From positions 1 to 64,000 of the forward strand of contig JAHLEZ010000037.1 of the NCBI GenBank assembly GCA_020726505.1: a DNA stretch of 64,000 bases. The letters run 5' to 3'. This DNA comes from Leptodontidium sp. MPI-SDFR-AT-0119. Taxonomy: Eukaryota; Ascomycota; Leotiomycetes; Helotiales; Leptodontidiaceae. Both the position numbers and the translations under genes were made by a program. This document shows positions 23,477 to 34,310 of the stretch, in pieces (the first letter of the stretch is position 1; each line of letters opens with the position of its first letter). The notes under the pieces were generated by a model. That model did no database searches. It was not told the DNA's origin and was given only the letters and a program-made list of their open reading frames with translations.

Positions 23477-25459
23477 ATGAACGCCAACTACATCCCCCTT
23501 GGCGCGAAGGTAGAGGAGCAGTCTCACTCTAAATGGGGACCAAAAGTGATCGGAGAGACGAAAGGTACCTTTCGAATGGCACATCTACAGGTTTTGGACG
23601 GCTTCGATCAAGAATTTCGCAACTAACGTATACTATACAGAGGAGAGGAAAGCGATTGCCCGCGAAATCAGATTGTCACAGCGGAAAGAGAAGAAGAAGA
23701 TCAAGTCTGAAGCCAAGCAACAGCGAAAGCTCAATGATCGACTTCACAGAAAATTGGTACGTTACGTTCCCTCAAGGGTGTATTGTTCAGCCATTAACCT
23801 CCGTAGAACCGAAATACAGAGAAATACGACAAGAATAAAGACCGGAATAAGCAGCGAGCTATCGACCTCGAGCGGCAGAGGATCCGGGCCGATGCTGTCA
23901 AGCAAGCTGAGCGCCTGGCTGCCATTCATGACCCAAGCGGCAAGATGTTCAACGTGGGCGAGATAATCATACTACCGGGAGGGATTGTGAAGTCGAAGGA
24001 GGGTATGCGAAGAGCTGCCGAAGCCAAGGAGCAAAAGGACAAGGAGGACGCACAGCGAAAGGCTATCGAGAACCGCTACAAGGATGCGGAGAGAGCTGTA
24101 AAGTTGGAAGCGGAGGAAGCCCAGCGGGCCGTCGATCAAGGAATGCCTGCACCGACGGAATTTCCTGCGAAGGAGGCGTTAAAACGAATGAAGCATCCTA
24201 AACGGATAAGCAAGAAGCAATTACAGCGACAAGAACAGCTGAAGCCTCAGCCTGTGCCTCCCAGACCGGTAATACCCCAGGGAATAAGCTTACCGGAAGG
24301 AGAGGAGAATCTTCTTGCGTTATGGGACATCACAGATGCTCAGATCACGAAACGATTGGCCGACAAGAAAAAGGAGAAGGCCCAGTCCAGGAAGCAACTC
24401 ATAAAGATCCAGCAGGAAATCAAGAAGCTCAACAAGGCTTTGAAAGTCAGAAAGAGGGAAGCCGACAACGCGGGTATCATTTTCGACAAGGAGAAAGCCA
24501 GAAGGGAGATCTTAGCAGGGATACCCAAGCCAACTGATCCCAAATCAGAATCGGACTCGGACTCGGATTCTGGTTCCACCTCAGGATCGGGCTCAGAGTC
24601 AGATTCAGAATCAGGGGGGGGAGAGGAGAATGGCAATGTTGAGGAGGCCAAGCCAGAGACGAATCGAAATGCAGCACCAGCTCCAAAGCTTGATCTCGAG
24701 CTTATTGAGAAAGCTGCTGAGATCGAGAGAGCTCGTAAGGAAAAGAAACAAGCAGCGAGAGAAAAGAGGCGACGTGAACGAAGGCAGAAGGCGGCAGAGG
24801 AGGCAGTTAAAGCTGCCGAGGAAACCACCAGACTTGAAGCCGAACGATTGGATAAACCCGAGACATTACAAGAGGCTCATGCGGGCAAAGGGGCTAAGGA
24901 AGCAAAGAAGTCCAGGAGAGCTGCCAAAGAGGCAAAGAGGCTTGCTAAGGCAATGAGCGAAGAGTTATCTTCGAGAAAACGAAAGCGAACGGATGACGCC
25001 GAGGCCGCTGGGGAGGGAGAACCCAAGACAGACAAATCTCACAAGAAGGTAAAGTCCAAATCAGAGGTCGTTGAAGTTCAGCCAGTCCAAGATACCCGAC
25101 CTGCGAAGAAAGAAAAGAATGCGAAGGAGAGCAGTTGCGAGAGGCTCAACAAAGTCGTTGCTGAGCAGGAAGCGAAGATGAGAGCCGAATCAACTGAAGA
25201 AGGTCCTTCTCATAGAGCTGAGCAATGGCACTCGGATGCTTTGACTGGGGATGCGGCTCGGAAAGACAAGTTCCTTCGCTTACTGGGTGCTGGAAAGGGG
25301 GCAAGTAAAGGAGGCGACAAGGACAGGAAGGACAAGAAGAAAAGGAAAGATGCTAGTGTCGACATTGTCAAGATTCAAGAAGAACTGGAGCGCCAATTCC
25401 AAGCAGGTGTCAAGATGAAGCACGATGGAGGGTCTAAGAAACGTGGATTGGGGGCATAA
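23477..25459 (+). CDS. Lys/Glu-rich protein with C-terminal SMAP (small acidic protein)-like motif
   Basis: 618 aa in three exons: 23477-23564, 23641-23756, 23807-25459 (introns 76 and 50 nt, frame preserved). Starts MNANYIPLGAKVEEQ. A basic region ERKAIAREIRLSQRKEKKK is followed by IDLERQRIRADAVKQAERLAAIHDPSG and MFNVGEIIILPGGIV. Long charged, probably coiled-coil or disordered segments contain a Ser/Asp/Glu run near 24550-24620. The C-terminus has EQWHSDALTGDAARKDKFLRLLG, which resembles the conserved W..GD..R..KFLRL.G signature of SMAP-type proteins, and ends in lysine-rich sequence. Composition suggests a nuclear or nucleolar protein (inference). The enzymatic role, if any, is unknown. 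A search starting at the first ATG of exon 3 (23945) would miss the first two exons. Confidence 0.8.
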
Positions 25460-25858
25460 TAGACGCAGGTCAGAGTATAAAAGTATTACATTACCTAACC
25501 AGGTGTCCTAGAGGATAATTCTGCTTGGATTCCCCCCTTTGCATTTGCAAATTCGACATTCGAAGGCAGTATGTTTTTCACAATTCGAAATGCAGTGTTA
25601 TTTGCTCCTGGTATTTGCTCCCAGAACTGAAATCAAAATAGCTCAGATGCAAGTCCAAAACTCCTAGAAATCCTCTCTTCCGTGAAAGAAGAGAGGCGAC
25701 TTTTGTGATGTACACCCCTATCATGCCACAGAAGTCTACACCATTGTGTATACTTCATCTCCACCCATCCAGTATATGTCTGCCATCTGGCTTCGGTTAT
25801 CGCCCAGTATTCGTGCCCCTCCCTGCCCTTCACCTTCCTACAGCCTCACCCCATCCCC
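25460..25858. other. Convergent 3' intergenic region
   Basis: Spacer between the stops of the SMAP-motif gene (plus) and the RAMP4-like gene (minus). Pyrimidine-rich, with no coding signal. Confidence 0.5.
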
Positions 25859-26206
25859 TCACCGGAGGAAGAATCTGCTAAGCAATTCAAATATCAGACC
25901 ACCGAAGACGACAAATCCAAGGATACCTAAGCACCAGATATCAATATGCGCCCTTCCATCGATCCAATTCTGCCTGTGGCTGGGTCCGCGAGGGGGGGCG
26001 TACCAAGCACCACCGGGCTAACAGGGCTTTTGAACTCCTGCTTCTTCTTCAATTCCTGCGTAGGCTTTCCACGCTTCGCATCTTGCTCCTTGGTGAACTT
26101 GGCGTTGCGCTTGCGTTGTTCTGGTGTTTGCGCCTGAATGATCTTGATCAGCCGTGCTATCCTGTCCTGCCCTCCACTGCCATGTAGCGGGATTGGAGCT
26201 TACCAT
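25859..26206 (-). CDS. RAMP4/SERP1/YSY6 family stress-associated ER protein
   Basis: A 66-aa tail-anchored ER protein in three exons: 26206-26204 (the ATG alone), 26133-26004, 25926-25859, with introns of 70 and 77 nt. The spliced protein starts M-AQTPEQRKRNAKFTKEQ, has the family's KRGKP segment and KKKQEFKSPVSPVVLGIL, and ends in a single hydrophobic segment GILGFVVFGGLIFELLSRFF followed by a basic end. Length and layout match RAMP4/YSY6 (about 65 aa), which associates with the Sec61 translocon and stabilises membrane proteins under stress (family knowledge). No single ORF covers it, so it is easily missed by ORF-based annotation. It diverges from the gene at 26603. Confidence 0.92.
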
Positions 26207-26602
26207 TGTGAGGACTGGGGATGGGTAATTAGAAGAGGGTGGAAGGTTCTCCTGGTACTTGAGAGTTGGGGAAAGTAGGAGGGAAGAGAAGAGAAGAACG
26301 CGGGTGATTTCTCGAGATGAACAGGAAGTACCCGGCTGAGTTCACTGTAATCTGTCCCAAGTGCTCTGCAGTACTTTCTCAGCTTAATCGCGGTCGGGAC
26401 AGAGTGCACTATGCACTACGGATATGCACTAGGGGGGCTGGAGCCAAGAGGCTAGCAGCGAGCGAGCTAGCCAAAGTACCCTGATCTGAGCCGGGCTGGA
26501 GTTGGGTTGACCAGCCTCGTCTCGTACCTCACCTCATCTACCTACGGAAGAACTTCGAATATTAGGAACTTGCCAACAACAATTCCGTTGATAACACTCG
26601 GC
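26207..26602. promoter_or_regulatory. Divergent promoter region between the RAMP4-like gene and the small membrane-protein gene
   Basis: 396 bp between divergent starts. The right half has CT-rich and GAGC-type repeats (26440-26480). No named regulatory motif is recognised. Confidence 0.45.
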
Positions 26603-27037
26603 ATGTACTCTCCCTCTAGACTGCGAGGGCGTGCAGCCGTCCGAACAGCACGGCAAATTCGATTCAATACCACAGAGGCTGGACAGAAGCCAGTTTCTCC
26701 CCATGTACGTTTCTGTTAGCACAGTACAAACAATCAGTCCTGCATCCATACATCTCGGTGCTAATGTCAATTGCAATAGGTTGGATTCTACAAGACCTTC
26801 ACACGACCTGTCGCGAAAGTTCTCCTGATGGCAACCTTCACCTACCAACTGGCATACTGGGGATGGGCGTATTTGGAGAAGGCCGAGATCAAGAAGCAGA
26901 AGAGTGGTGTGTAATCGAGCTTGGCTCTCAGCACGAGCATTTGTTGGAGCTACGCTGATGGATTTGATACAGCAGAAGTTGAAGTATTGGAGAAGCAGTT
27001 GGCCGAGTTAACGCAGGGGAAGGAGAAAAAGCCTTGA
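26603..27037 (+). CDS. Small single-pass membrane protein with a mitochondrial-type presequence
   Basis: 97 aa in three exons: 26603-26704, 26780-26906, 26973-27037 (introns 75 and 66 nt, frame preserved). The N-terminus MYSPSRLRGRAAVRTARQIRF is rich in Arg, Ser and Ala and has no acidic residue, as in a mitochondrial targeting signal. It is followed by GFYKTFTRPVAKVLLMATF, a membrane-spanning segment to YLEKAEIK, and a charged C-terminal helix EVEVLEKQLAELTQ. I do not recognise a named family. The layout (presequence, one membrane helix, short coiled coil) resembles small assembly or accessory proteins of the inner mitochondrial membrane, but that is inference only. Confidence 0.75.
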
Positions 27038-27589
27038 AAACACAAATACTCTCGACATGTGAAGGAGGCCTTTCGGCCTGTTCGGATTCGACGTCCAAGC
27101 TACCGAGCCGTGGGAGTGTTATCAGTACCATAAAGTGGAGGGGTCGTTCCGGTTGAGAGTGAAGTCATCAACTACGGCCTAGACTCGGACATCGGTCTGC
27201 ATCATAGCAGAAATTAGACGGTGCATACGGGCCACAGCATCCCAACTGTTGGAATGGCTTTTACGGTACAAAGAAAATACCTTGTGTTGTACCTCGTGGG
27301 ATATACAACGGAAGACTGTACAGCAACACGCCTTACCTAGCTGCGTTGGAAGGAATATAGGTGTAAAATTCACAACTTTTGGATACATTCAATTTCTCAT
27401 GCTTGGCAAGTGCCCATTTGCCGTTCACATCGCTCGCTGTTTGCTGTGAGTCCGAGTTCTCTGGTTCTAGCGCACGCTATCTGGTAATCTTGATAGACTT
27501 TTTCCTGTTGAAAAGCAAATCCAGTTGTCGTGTAATGAAACTCCTAAATCGTCAAAATGCTTTTCTTGTTCATCGACAAATTGCCGCCG
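27038..27589. other. Intergenic; possibly decayed sequence
   Basis: No recognisable coding segment. Base composition is still ordinary here. It could contain the lost 5' end of the MFS pseudogene that follows. Confidence 0.4.
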
Positions 27590-28773
27590 AGCCCATGATA
27601 ACAGACCCTGTTGATAAGTCTTTGACCTTCGCCATCTTTGGGCTCCGTTTTATTGTTAGCGCTTTGCCGTACGTACCGCTGAGTGAACTTGCGGACTATC
27701 TCTAGTTCTTCATGTTTCTTACTTCGTTTTTCATGTCTTCAGTCTTGCTTCTGGAGCAACACAAACCAAGGACCAACTTCTACTCTTTTGGTTCCTCGCT
27801 GGAAGTGCGCCAAATACCGTGTATCTTTACTGTTACCCAAGCTCAAATTGCAAATGTTCTCTTCGCATCGGTGCTGGTGTTCTGGTCCGTATTTTCTCTC
27901 ACCTTCGTTCAGGAGACATACCTACAGACTATACCTAAGCGGATAGCAAAGAAGCTAAGGAGCGAAGCCGACTGCAGTGAGTACAGGACTCAAGACTGGT
28001 GTCGACTTCGAAGCGACCTATACTATTTCGGAAGTGAATTATGCGTCTACCACCATGTTGTTTAGTGCTTGGCCATTTACCAGGTATGCTTCCCAAAGAG
28101 ATAAAACACTTTCGTATACTATCGGGCTTCTTGAAAATCGCCCGATCAGTAAGCTCAAGTTAAGGCAGTCTTTTATCATCGGTACTCTTGTATCTTGTTC
28201 TTTCAGCTTAACATGGACCATGGATTGAAATATATATGGAGGGTATAGAGATCTCTGGGTTGGATTATATTCCAATTGAGCTGGGACTTGTTCTTGGTAA
28301 CCGGCTCACTTTATGGTTAAGTCACAAGTCCTGTCTCCTCGCGCATCTTATTTTCCCACTATATAGCTGTACAACAACCTCTGCCGCCGCTTCTAGTCCG
28401 ACGACCCCAGAGATCCCAACGCCGGTCGGCCCGAGTATCGAGTTCCTCTCATGGTCATAGGCTGTGTCGTCTCCACTGTTGGCCTACTCCTCGCTGGCTT
28501 GGCCGCCCAATACACACTATCCTGGCTCGTCCCAAACGTCGGCATATTCTTGGTTTCGGTCAACTTCAGGATAATCCCACAAGGAAAAAGCGTACTCCGT
28601 CAGTCCATAAGGTGCTTTCGACTTCACGCGAGCTGTTGGAAGTGCCGCCTGTTTTTCACACCATCTATGTTGCAGAAATTAGATTATGGGTTGATGGTTA
28701 AGATTTTGGCGGCCTCTGCAGTCTTTATTGATGTTCCTGGACCTATGGTTTCGTGGATTATGGGCCGAGATTG
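27590..28773 (+). pseudogene. Decayed MFS drug:H+ antiporter (DHA1-type) pseudogene
   Basis: Pieces of a 12-TM MFS transporter lie in order but in different frames. ALPYVPLSELADYL (a motif-A-like region) and SGATQTKDQLLLFWFLAG come first. FWSVFSLTFVQETYLQTIPKRIAKKLR (the loop after TM6) follows near 27880-27960. Then EISGLDYIPIELGLVLGNRLT is near 28240, LYNNLCRRF-stop-SDDP near 28370-28400, and GRPEYRVPLMVIG near 28420, followed by C-half helices. The last part, near 28660-28773, has FFTPSMLQKLDYG and VPGPMVSWIMG. Several frameshifts, in-frame stops and an apparent internal deletion (around TM4-6) rule out a functional product. Its position at the edge of the RIP-mutated block suggests decay linked to that compartment (inference). 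Confidence 0.7.
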
Positions 28774-29656
28774 AGGAGGGGGGCGGATGAGTTTTAGGAA
28801 GAGAAGGGAAATCATTGATTTGGCAATAGGTGGGTGGATGGAAACGGCAGTGCTTTGTGCTTCTCGAATTAACCGGATACTTATTATCCATATAACGGAT
28901 TTCTATACTGCAGGACACCTCGTTATTGTCACGGGGAGACGAAGACTCAACACCTCGTGGTATCCCTTGGAAACCTTTCTAAGGGTTAAGATTGAGTCCA
29001 GCAATTACTTGCTTGTCATGATAAATTTCGAAGATTTCCTATGAATTCTATGGCTCGACGCCTTCTTCTCGTTCTTATGAGACTTTAAATACTCCAGTGG
29101 ATCGCTTTTCTTTTTTGACACTTTACGCTACAGGACTATTTCAATCGCAAATCAAAAGATAAGGCGAGGCTAGCGAAATTCGTGACCAGTGAAGCGAATT
29201 TTCCTAAGAGACACAAAACCAACTTCAACACAATAACGACTTGAAGTTAATAACATAAACTACAGAAGATAGGTTGTCGTTATTGATTCTTTTATTTGCG
29301 TGGCTTTCCTCGAGACTTTTCGACTTAGTTGTGTTACAAAAATAGTAAAAAGAGAAAAGCCGTGGAAGCTTGTTTCACCGTTTACGAAATTCCCCAGCCT
29401 CAAGGGATATACGTCAAAAAGAAGAGGGTAGCGACTTTCGAAAAGATAATGCGAGGAGGTAAGGTTAGAACGAAAGGAGCTCGAAGGGTGAGGTTTTCAG
29501 GGGTTTTAAAATCACGTATATGCGCCTTACGCGCTCAACCTTCAGGGAGGGGGTTTAAATACCTCGAGGTCAAAATCTATTAAAAGAGCTTTTTAACTCG
29601 CGTTAAAGACCTTTAAGGTTTAATTTCAAAGGCTTTAGGTCATCTTCTCGTTAGTA
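28774..29656. other. Transition from gene-rich to AT-rich compartment
   Basis: AT content rises from about 29050. Short ORFs here (for example 28787-29044 and 29329-29583) have no recognisable product. May include decayed repeat sequence. Confidence 0.5.
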
Positions 29657-29661
29657 CAATA

Positions 29662-29950
29662 TGTGAAAATAGGTGAGCCAATCAGAAGAGAGGAAGCGCA
29701 GTATGTGAACACGTGATTAGAGACAAAGTAGATTGCTTGCTTGAGAGAAGAGCCATAAGGGCTCTTCAGTAGTTATATATACAATAATAGCTTCTTTAGA
29801 AGCTTCAATAACTACGTAATCGACTTCTCTAAAAGATTCGACTACGTAATTAAATACGAGAGTAATTTCCGAGCCGCGTAAGTAGTGGAGATTACTTCGG
29901 CTGTTCTCTAGCGTAGAATCGGCACGAGTTACCGAAGTCAAAATCTAACA
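29662..29950 (-). repeat. Copia-1 3' LTR
   Basis: 289 bp, TG..CA ends. It pairs with 44699-44987, and the differences between them are mostly C/T and G/A transitions as expected from RIP. Preceded by CAATA. Confidence 0.9.
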
Positions 29951-30501
29951 CGCCCTCTTAATGAGTGCCTTAATAGCCTTATAAGCTTATATACAAGTTA
30001 GCTTTAAAGCAGAGCTTGTATTTACAAGAATATATTAATATATAAAATATCCCTTTACGGAGGGTAAGCTAGTTGTAAAGAAAATAACTGTAATACGCCC
30101 TCTAGAATCACAGTTTATTTCTTCCGTCCTTAGCCTTATTCGGCTAGTCTTAAAAGCCTTACAAATTCAACAAACTTAGGCTTATTTAGCGGCTTTATAA
30201 AGCCGTCAGCTTTTTGTTTAGACCCTTTTATATAAATTAGGTCTATTTCGCCTTAGTTTATAAGGTCGCGAACGTAGTAATATTTAATAGTAATATACTT
30301 AGTCTTCTCGTGGAATTAAGAGTTATTAACTAATAAGAAAGCGCCGTTGTTATTTATATAAACAGGGAATCGTTCCTATATATAATAGCCTAATTCGGTT
30401 AGAAGCTACTTTATATAAACAGCCTCTTTAAAAGCCAAATTAATAGTTATATATTCGGCCTTAGTCGTACTTTAAGCTATAATACTTTATAGCTTACTTT
30501 T

Positions 30502-32400
30502 CTAGCTTATTAAGCAACTAGCTAAGTAAAAGCTCAAGCCGCTAGTCGATTTAGCCGTACTAATATCTCCGGCGTAGTCGGCGTCGCAATAGCCGCTTAT
30601 ATATCGACTAGGGCTTTTTTCGTAGATTAGCCCTAGCTTTTTTGATCCTTTTAGGTATTTAAGCACGTTTTTGAGGGCAATTAAGTGATTAGCGCTAGGG
30701 TTACTGGCAAATCGAGCTAGCTTTATTACCGCGTAGTATATATTAAGTCTAATAGTTAGCGTTAAAAACAAGAGGCAGCCTATAATTTGCTAAAATAGAT
30801 TTATTTCCTCTTTATTAGCCTAATTAAGATTAGGGTTTAATTTAACCTTAGAATCTATTAGTGTATCTTTAGGCTTACAATCGATTATATTAAACCGCGC
30901 TAATACTTTCTTAATATAACTCTCTTAGCAAAGCTTTATATAACCTTTATTTAAGTTATACTCGATATTTATGCCTAAGTAGTCCTTTATTAGCCCTAAA
31001 TCCTTTAATTTAAAAAGCTTTTTGAGCTCTAGAATAATAGATTTAATATTATCGACGTTTAGGCTAATTATTACTAAGTCGTCTACGTAAATAGAGACTA
31101 TAAGCTGTTGCTCCTTATTAATTAAGATATAATTTTCAGTAGTTAAGGCTAAAAAGCCGAGCTTTTTAACTAAGACTTCTTTTAGCGTAATAAACCAGAG
31201 TCTAGCTGACTGTTTTAGCCTATATAAGGCTTTATTAAGCAGGAGTAGTTTACTAGCGTATTTTTAGGCGTTTATGCCTTCGGGAGGCACGATATATAAA
31301 GTATTTACGTTAATATTACTTTGTGTAAAAGTCGAAATTATATCGACTTTTTATATAACTTAATTATAAAGGACCGCTAGGGCGAATATTAGTCGCCAAG
31401 CTATTTGTTTTACTACGCTAGCGAATATATCGACGTAGTTAAGGCCATAAAGTTACTCGAACCCTTTAGCGACGAATCTAGCTTTGAATTCGAAGAAATT
31501 AAGTGATTCTTTAATTTTATATACTTACCTCGTTTTTAAAGGCTTATAAGCCTTACTAGCGTCTTTTAGCACTATTTCCTAAGTATTGTGACTTTCTAAG
31601 GAATTAGCTTCTTTTTCTATGGCTTTTAACTAGTAGTCCTTATACGGAGAGGCTATAGCCTCTTTAAGGCTTTTAGGCTCGTAGATTTAAAGACCTTTTT
31701 CTCGTTTAATAACGATTTTATTAGCCTCTAGTTCTTCTAGTAGCTTTATTAGCCCTATTTCTAGATCTTCGTTTATTTTAGAGCTTATTAGAGCCATAGA
31801 AGCTAGTCTCTTAGCGTCTTTATAGACAGAAAAAGCTTCTTTTTCTTCTTTAATTAATTAGTTATTTAGTTAGCGAATAGCCGTATTAGAGCTTAATTGT
31901 ATTACTAACTGATTTTCCGAAGAGTTATTAGAGTCTTTAGCGGTAGTACTAGCGTTTCTAGTTACGACGTTAGGCTCCCAGCTCGAATAATCCTTTCTAG
32001 GCCTTTTAATAGGCGCTTTAGGCATTTCCGGACTGGCCGTATTAGGCATTTTATTAGCCTTTAGCGTTTGAGGGAGCTCTTTTACGAATAAGTCGGATTC
32101 GTTTTTAAAATCCGTTTTCTCGCCCTCTAATTAGTTAATAGGCGACTTTTCGCTTATATTACCCTTTTTAAGTATTTCGTCGTTAATACCACTTATTAAT
32201 TTAGTAGTATTATCGCTAGCGCCTTTAAACTCTTTAAGTGTTTCGACTATATTATCGTAGTCGAAATTTAGATCGGTTTCCTTTGTTATATCGTCCTTAA
32301 GGATTGAATCCTCTTTAATTAGGACGTTTTTAGAGCTTATGACGGCTCTTTTACTCGGTAAATAAACTAAGTAGTTATTAAAAGACTCAAAACCTACAAG
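30502..32400 (-). pseudogene. Copia-1 reverse transcriptase and RNase H, degraded
   Basis: The catalytic YVDD is intact in VSIYVDDLVII at 31078-31089. RNase H at 30502-30771 reads KLARFASNPSANHLIALKNV, GYCDADYAGD and TSGLSFYL. Stops and missing Trp/Gln/Arg codons interrupt the frame. RT lies to the right of RNase H, consistent with minus-strand transcription. Confidence 0.88.
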
Positions 32401-32820
32401 AATACCCCTATTAGATTTATTAGCTAACTTATGAGCTCTTTTATTCTTAAGTACGTAAGTTAAAGAACTTAGTATACGAATATAATTGATTGTCGGTAAT
32501 TTACTATATAAAGCTTTAAAGGGCGTCTTCTTTATAACGGAGTTATATAACTGATTCTTGATATAAGTTATCCCTTGTAATATATATAGCTATAAAAATA
32601 AGGGTATCTTCTTAGCCTTATAAACACTAACTAGCCGTTTTATTAAGTATTTATTTAACTTTTCGGTTATCCCGTTTTGGGAAGGGGAATAAAGGCTAGT
32701 GTATTTATAAATATACCCTTTTTGTTTATAAAAAAGCGTCTATTTATTAGACTTAAATTCCCTTGCGTTATTAAGCTTAAAAGCTTTAATATTCGCTATG
32801 AATTTAATATTGACGTCTTT

Positions 32821-33193
32821 TTAATTAAACTGTGTATTTATTATATTATAGAAGTCGATTAGTACGTCATAGGCGTCGGCTTTAAGTTTTAAGGTATATA
32901 GATATATAGCTCGTGATCCTCTACATATAATAGTGAGGATATAGCGCTCTCCTTTAAGTCCTTTGACTTTAAAAGGCCCTACGATATTAATATCGAATAT
33001 AGTCAAGGGTAACGCGTCTAATATAGGCTTTTTATTGCCGATCACGTGTATTTTGCCGCTATTACAAGCGTTACAGTCGGCTAGCTCTACGTCTTTTTGT
33101 CGGATTTTCTTTAATTTATGGCTCTTCTCGATCGTTCTAAGAATCGACTCTTTATTTATATATACTAGCTTCTTATAGTAAAGGTCTAGCGAC
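32821..33193 (-). pseudogene. Copia-1 GAG-pre-integrase and integrase core
   Basis: Minus-strand frame with a CNACNSGK zinc-type motif, DALPLTIFDINIVGPFKVKG, GERYILTIICRGSRAIYLYT and KADAYDVLIDFYNIINTQFN, which is typical Copia integrase. The open frame is cut at 33194-33198 (GTATT) by the small LTR element and resumes at 34889. Confidence 0.88.
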
Positions 33194-33198
33194 GTATT

Positions 33199-33343
33199 TG
33201 TCGGGAGACTAGGCTCAGGTAAAGTGGTACAGCTCAAAATGATCATAAAAATGCCTCTTGAATTGTACGAAGGGAGGGAAGGTTGGCCAGGCCAACCGAC
33301 CTCCCTTATATGCTCGGTAAGCGAGCACGTGATTGTTCCGACA
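33199..33343. repeat. Left 145-bp LTR of the TRIM-like element
   Basis: Identical to 34739-34883. Contains a strong hairpin at 33271-33306 (GGTTGGCC and GGCCAACC around one base, with AGGGAGG/CCTCCCT outside) and a CTTATAT box. Ends form the inverted pair TGTCGG/CCGACA. Confidence 0.93.
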
Positions 33344-33547
33344 CTGGCAATCTTTCTCTTGTCATTAGATTATACGGAACAATCAATCCACCAGCTTAGC
33401 CCTTCTTTACGGCTTCGTACGAATAAATCAAGGAAAAAAACAAGCCCGCATATGCCTTCCTCAAGTGAAGCGTCCTCTTCCCAAGTATAGCCTTTATCCT
33501 AAGTAAAGCGTTCTTCCCTCAGATATGAAACGAGCCCGAGTTATCGA

Positions 33548-33616
33548 GACAGTAAAGGTGTCAGCTCCGCGACAGTAAAGGTGTCAGCTCCGCGACAGTA
33601 AAGGTGTCAGCTCCGT
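33548..33616 (+). repeat. 23-bp tandem repeat, three copies
   Basis: Unit GACAGTAAAGGTGTCAGCTC plus three bases, at 33548, 33571 and 33594. Related motifs (GTAAGGTACCAGCTC and GTAAGGTGCTAGCT) recur singly at about 33653, 33751, 34331 and 34383, showing the element evolves by duplicating a GTAAGGT..CAGCT core. Confidence 0.9.
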
Positions 33617-33823
33617 ACGACACTTGGCCAAGTGTCGCAGTTGTTTCAGCAGTAAGGTGCTAGCTTTATGCGATCGGGAGGGAGTATTATCGCAATTGTC
33701 GTGGCAGAAAGGTGCCAGCTCGTACGACTTAGAAGAAGTCGTAATTGTCGTGGTAGTAAGGTACCAGCTCCGTAAGCTGGTCGTACGAAGGGTGACGGCT
33801 TCGTACGAGAAGAAGGAGAAGTC

Positions 33824-34310
33824 GAGTACTCAGCGAAGAGCTCGAGAGAGGAGGAGGGTTGTTTGTATCGTACGAGGGGGTGGCGTCTCGTACGGAGGGT
33901 GCAGAGCTCAGCGAAGAGCTCGCAAAGGGAGGAGTGTTGTTTTGTATTGTACGAGGGGTGGCGTCTCGTACGGAGGGTGCAGAGCTCAGCGAAGAGCTCG
34001 CAAAGGGAGGAGTGTTGTTTTGTATTGTACGAGGGGTGGCGTCTCGTACGGAGGGTGCAGAGCTCAGCGAAGAGCTCGCAAAGGGAGGAGTGTTGTTTGT
34101 ATCGTACGAGGGGTGGCGTCTCGTACGGAGGGTGCAGAGCTCAGCGAAGAGCTCGCAAAGGGAGGAGTGTTGTTTTGTATTGTACGAGGGGTGGCGTCTC
34201 GTACGGAGGGTGCAGAGCTCAGCGAAGAGCTCGCAAAGGGAGGAGTGTTGTTTGTATCGTACGAGGGGTGGCGTCTCGTACGGAGGGTGCAGAGCTCGTA
34301 CGACTTAAAA
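33824..34310 (+). repeat. 77-78-bp tandem repeat, about six copies
   Basis: The unit contains GCAGAGCTCAGCGAAGAGCT, then a GGAGTGTTGTTT(T)GTAT(T/C)GTACGAGG stretch and CGTCTCGTACGGAGG. Starts of the GCAGAG motif are at 33901, 33979, 34057, 34134, 34212 and 34289. Copies differ mainly by one T in TTGTTTTG and by T/C in GTAT(T/C)GTACG. A diverged first copy begins near 33824. Confidence 0.93.

Noticed and set aside
23945..25459. Starting the SMAP-motif gene at the ATG in exon 3
   Set aside because: Two upstream exons with consensus introns restore a continuous frame from 23477 and a sensible N-terminus.
33824..34310. CRISPR-like regular repeats
   Set aside because: Eukaryotic context, direct contiguous tandem copies with no unique spacers, inside an LTR element.
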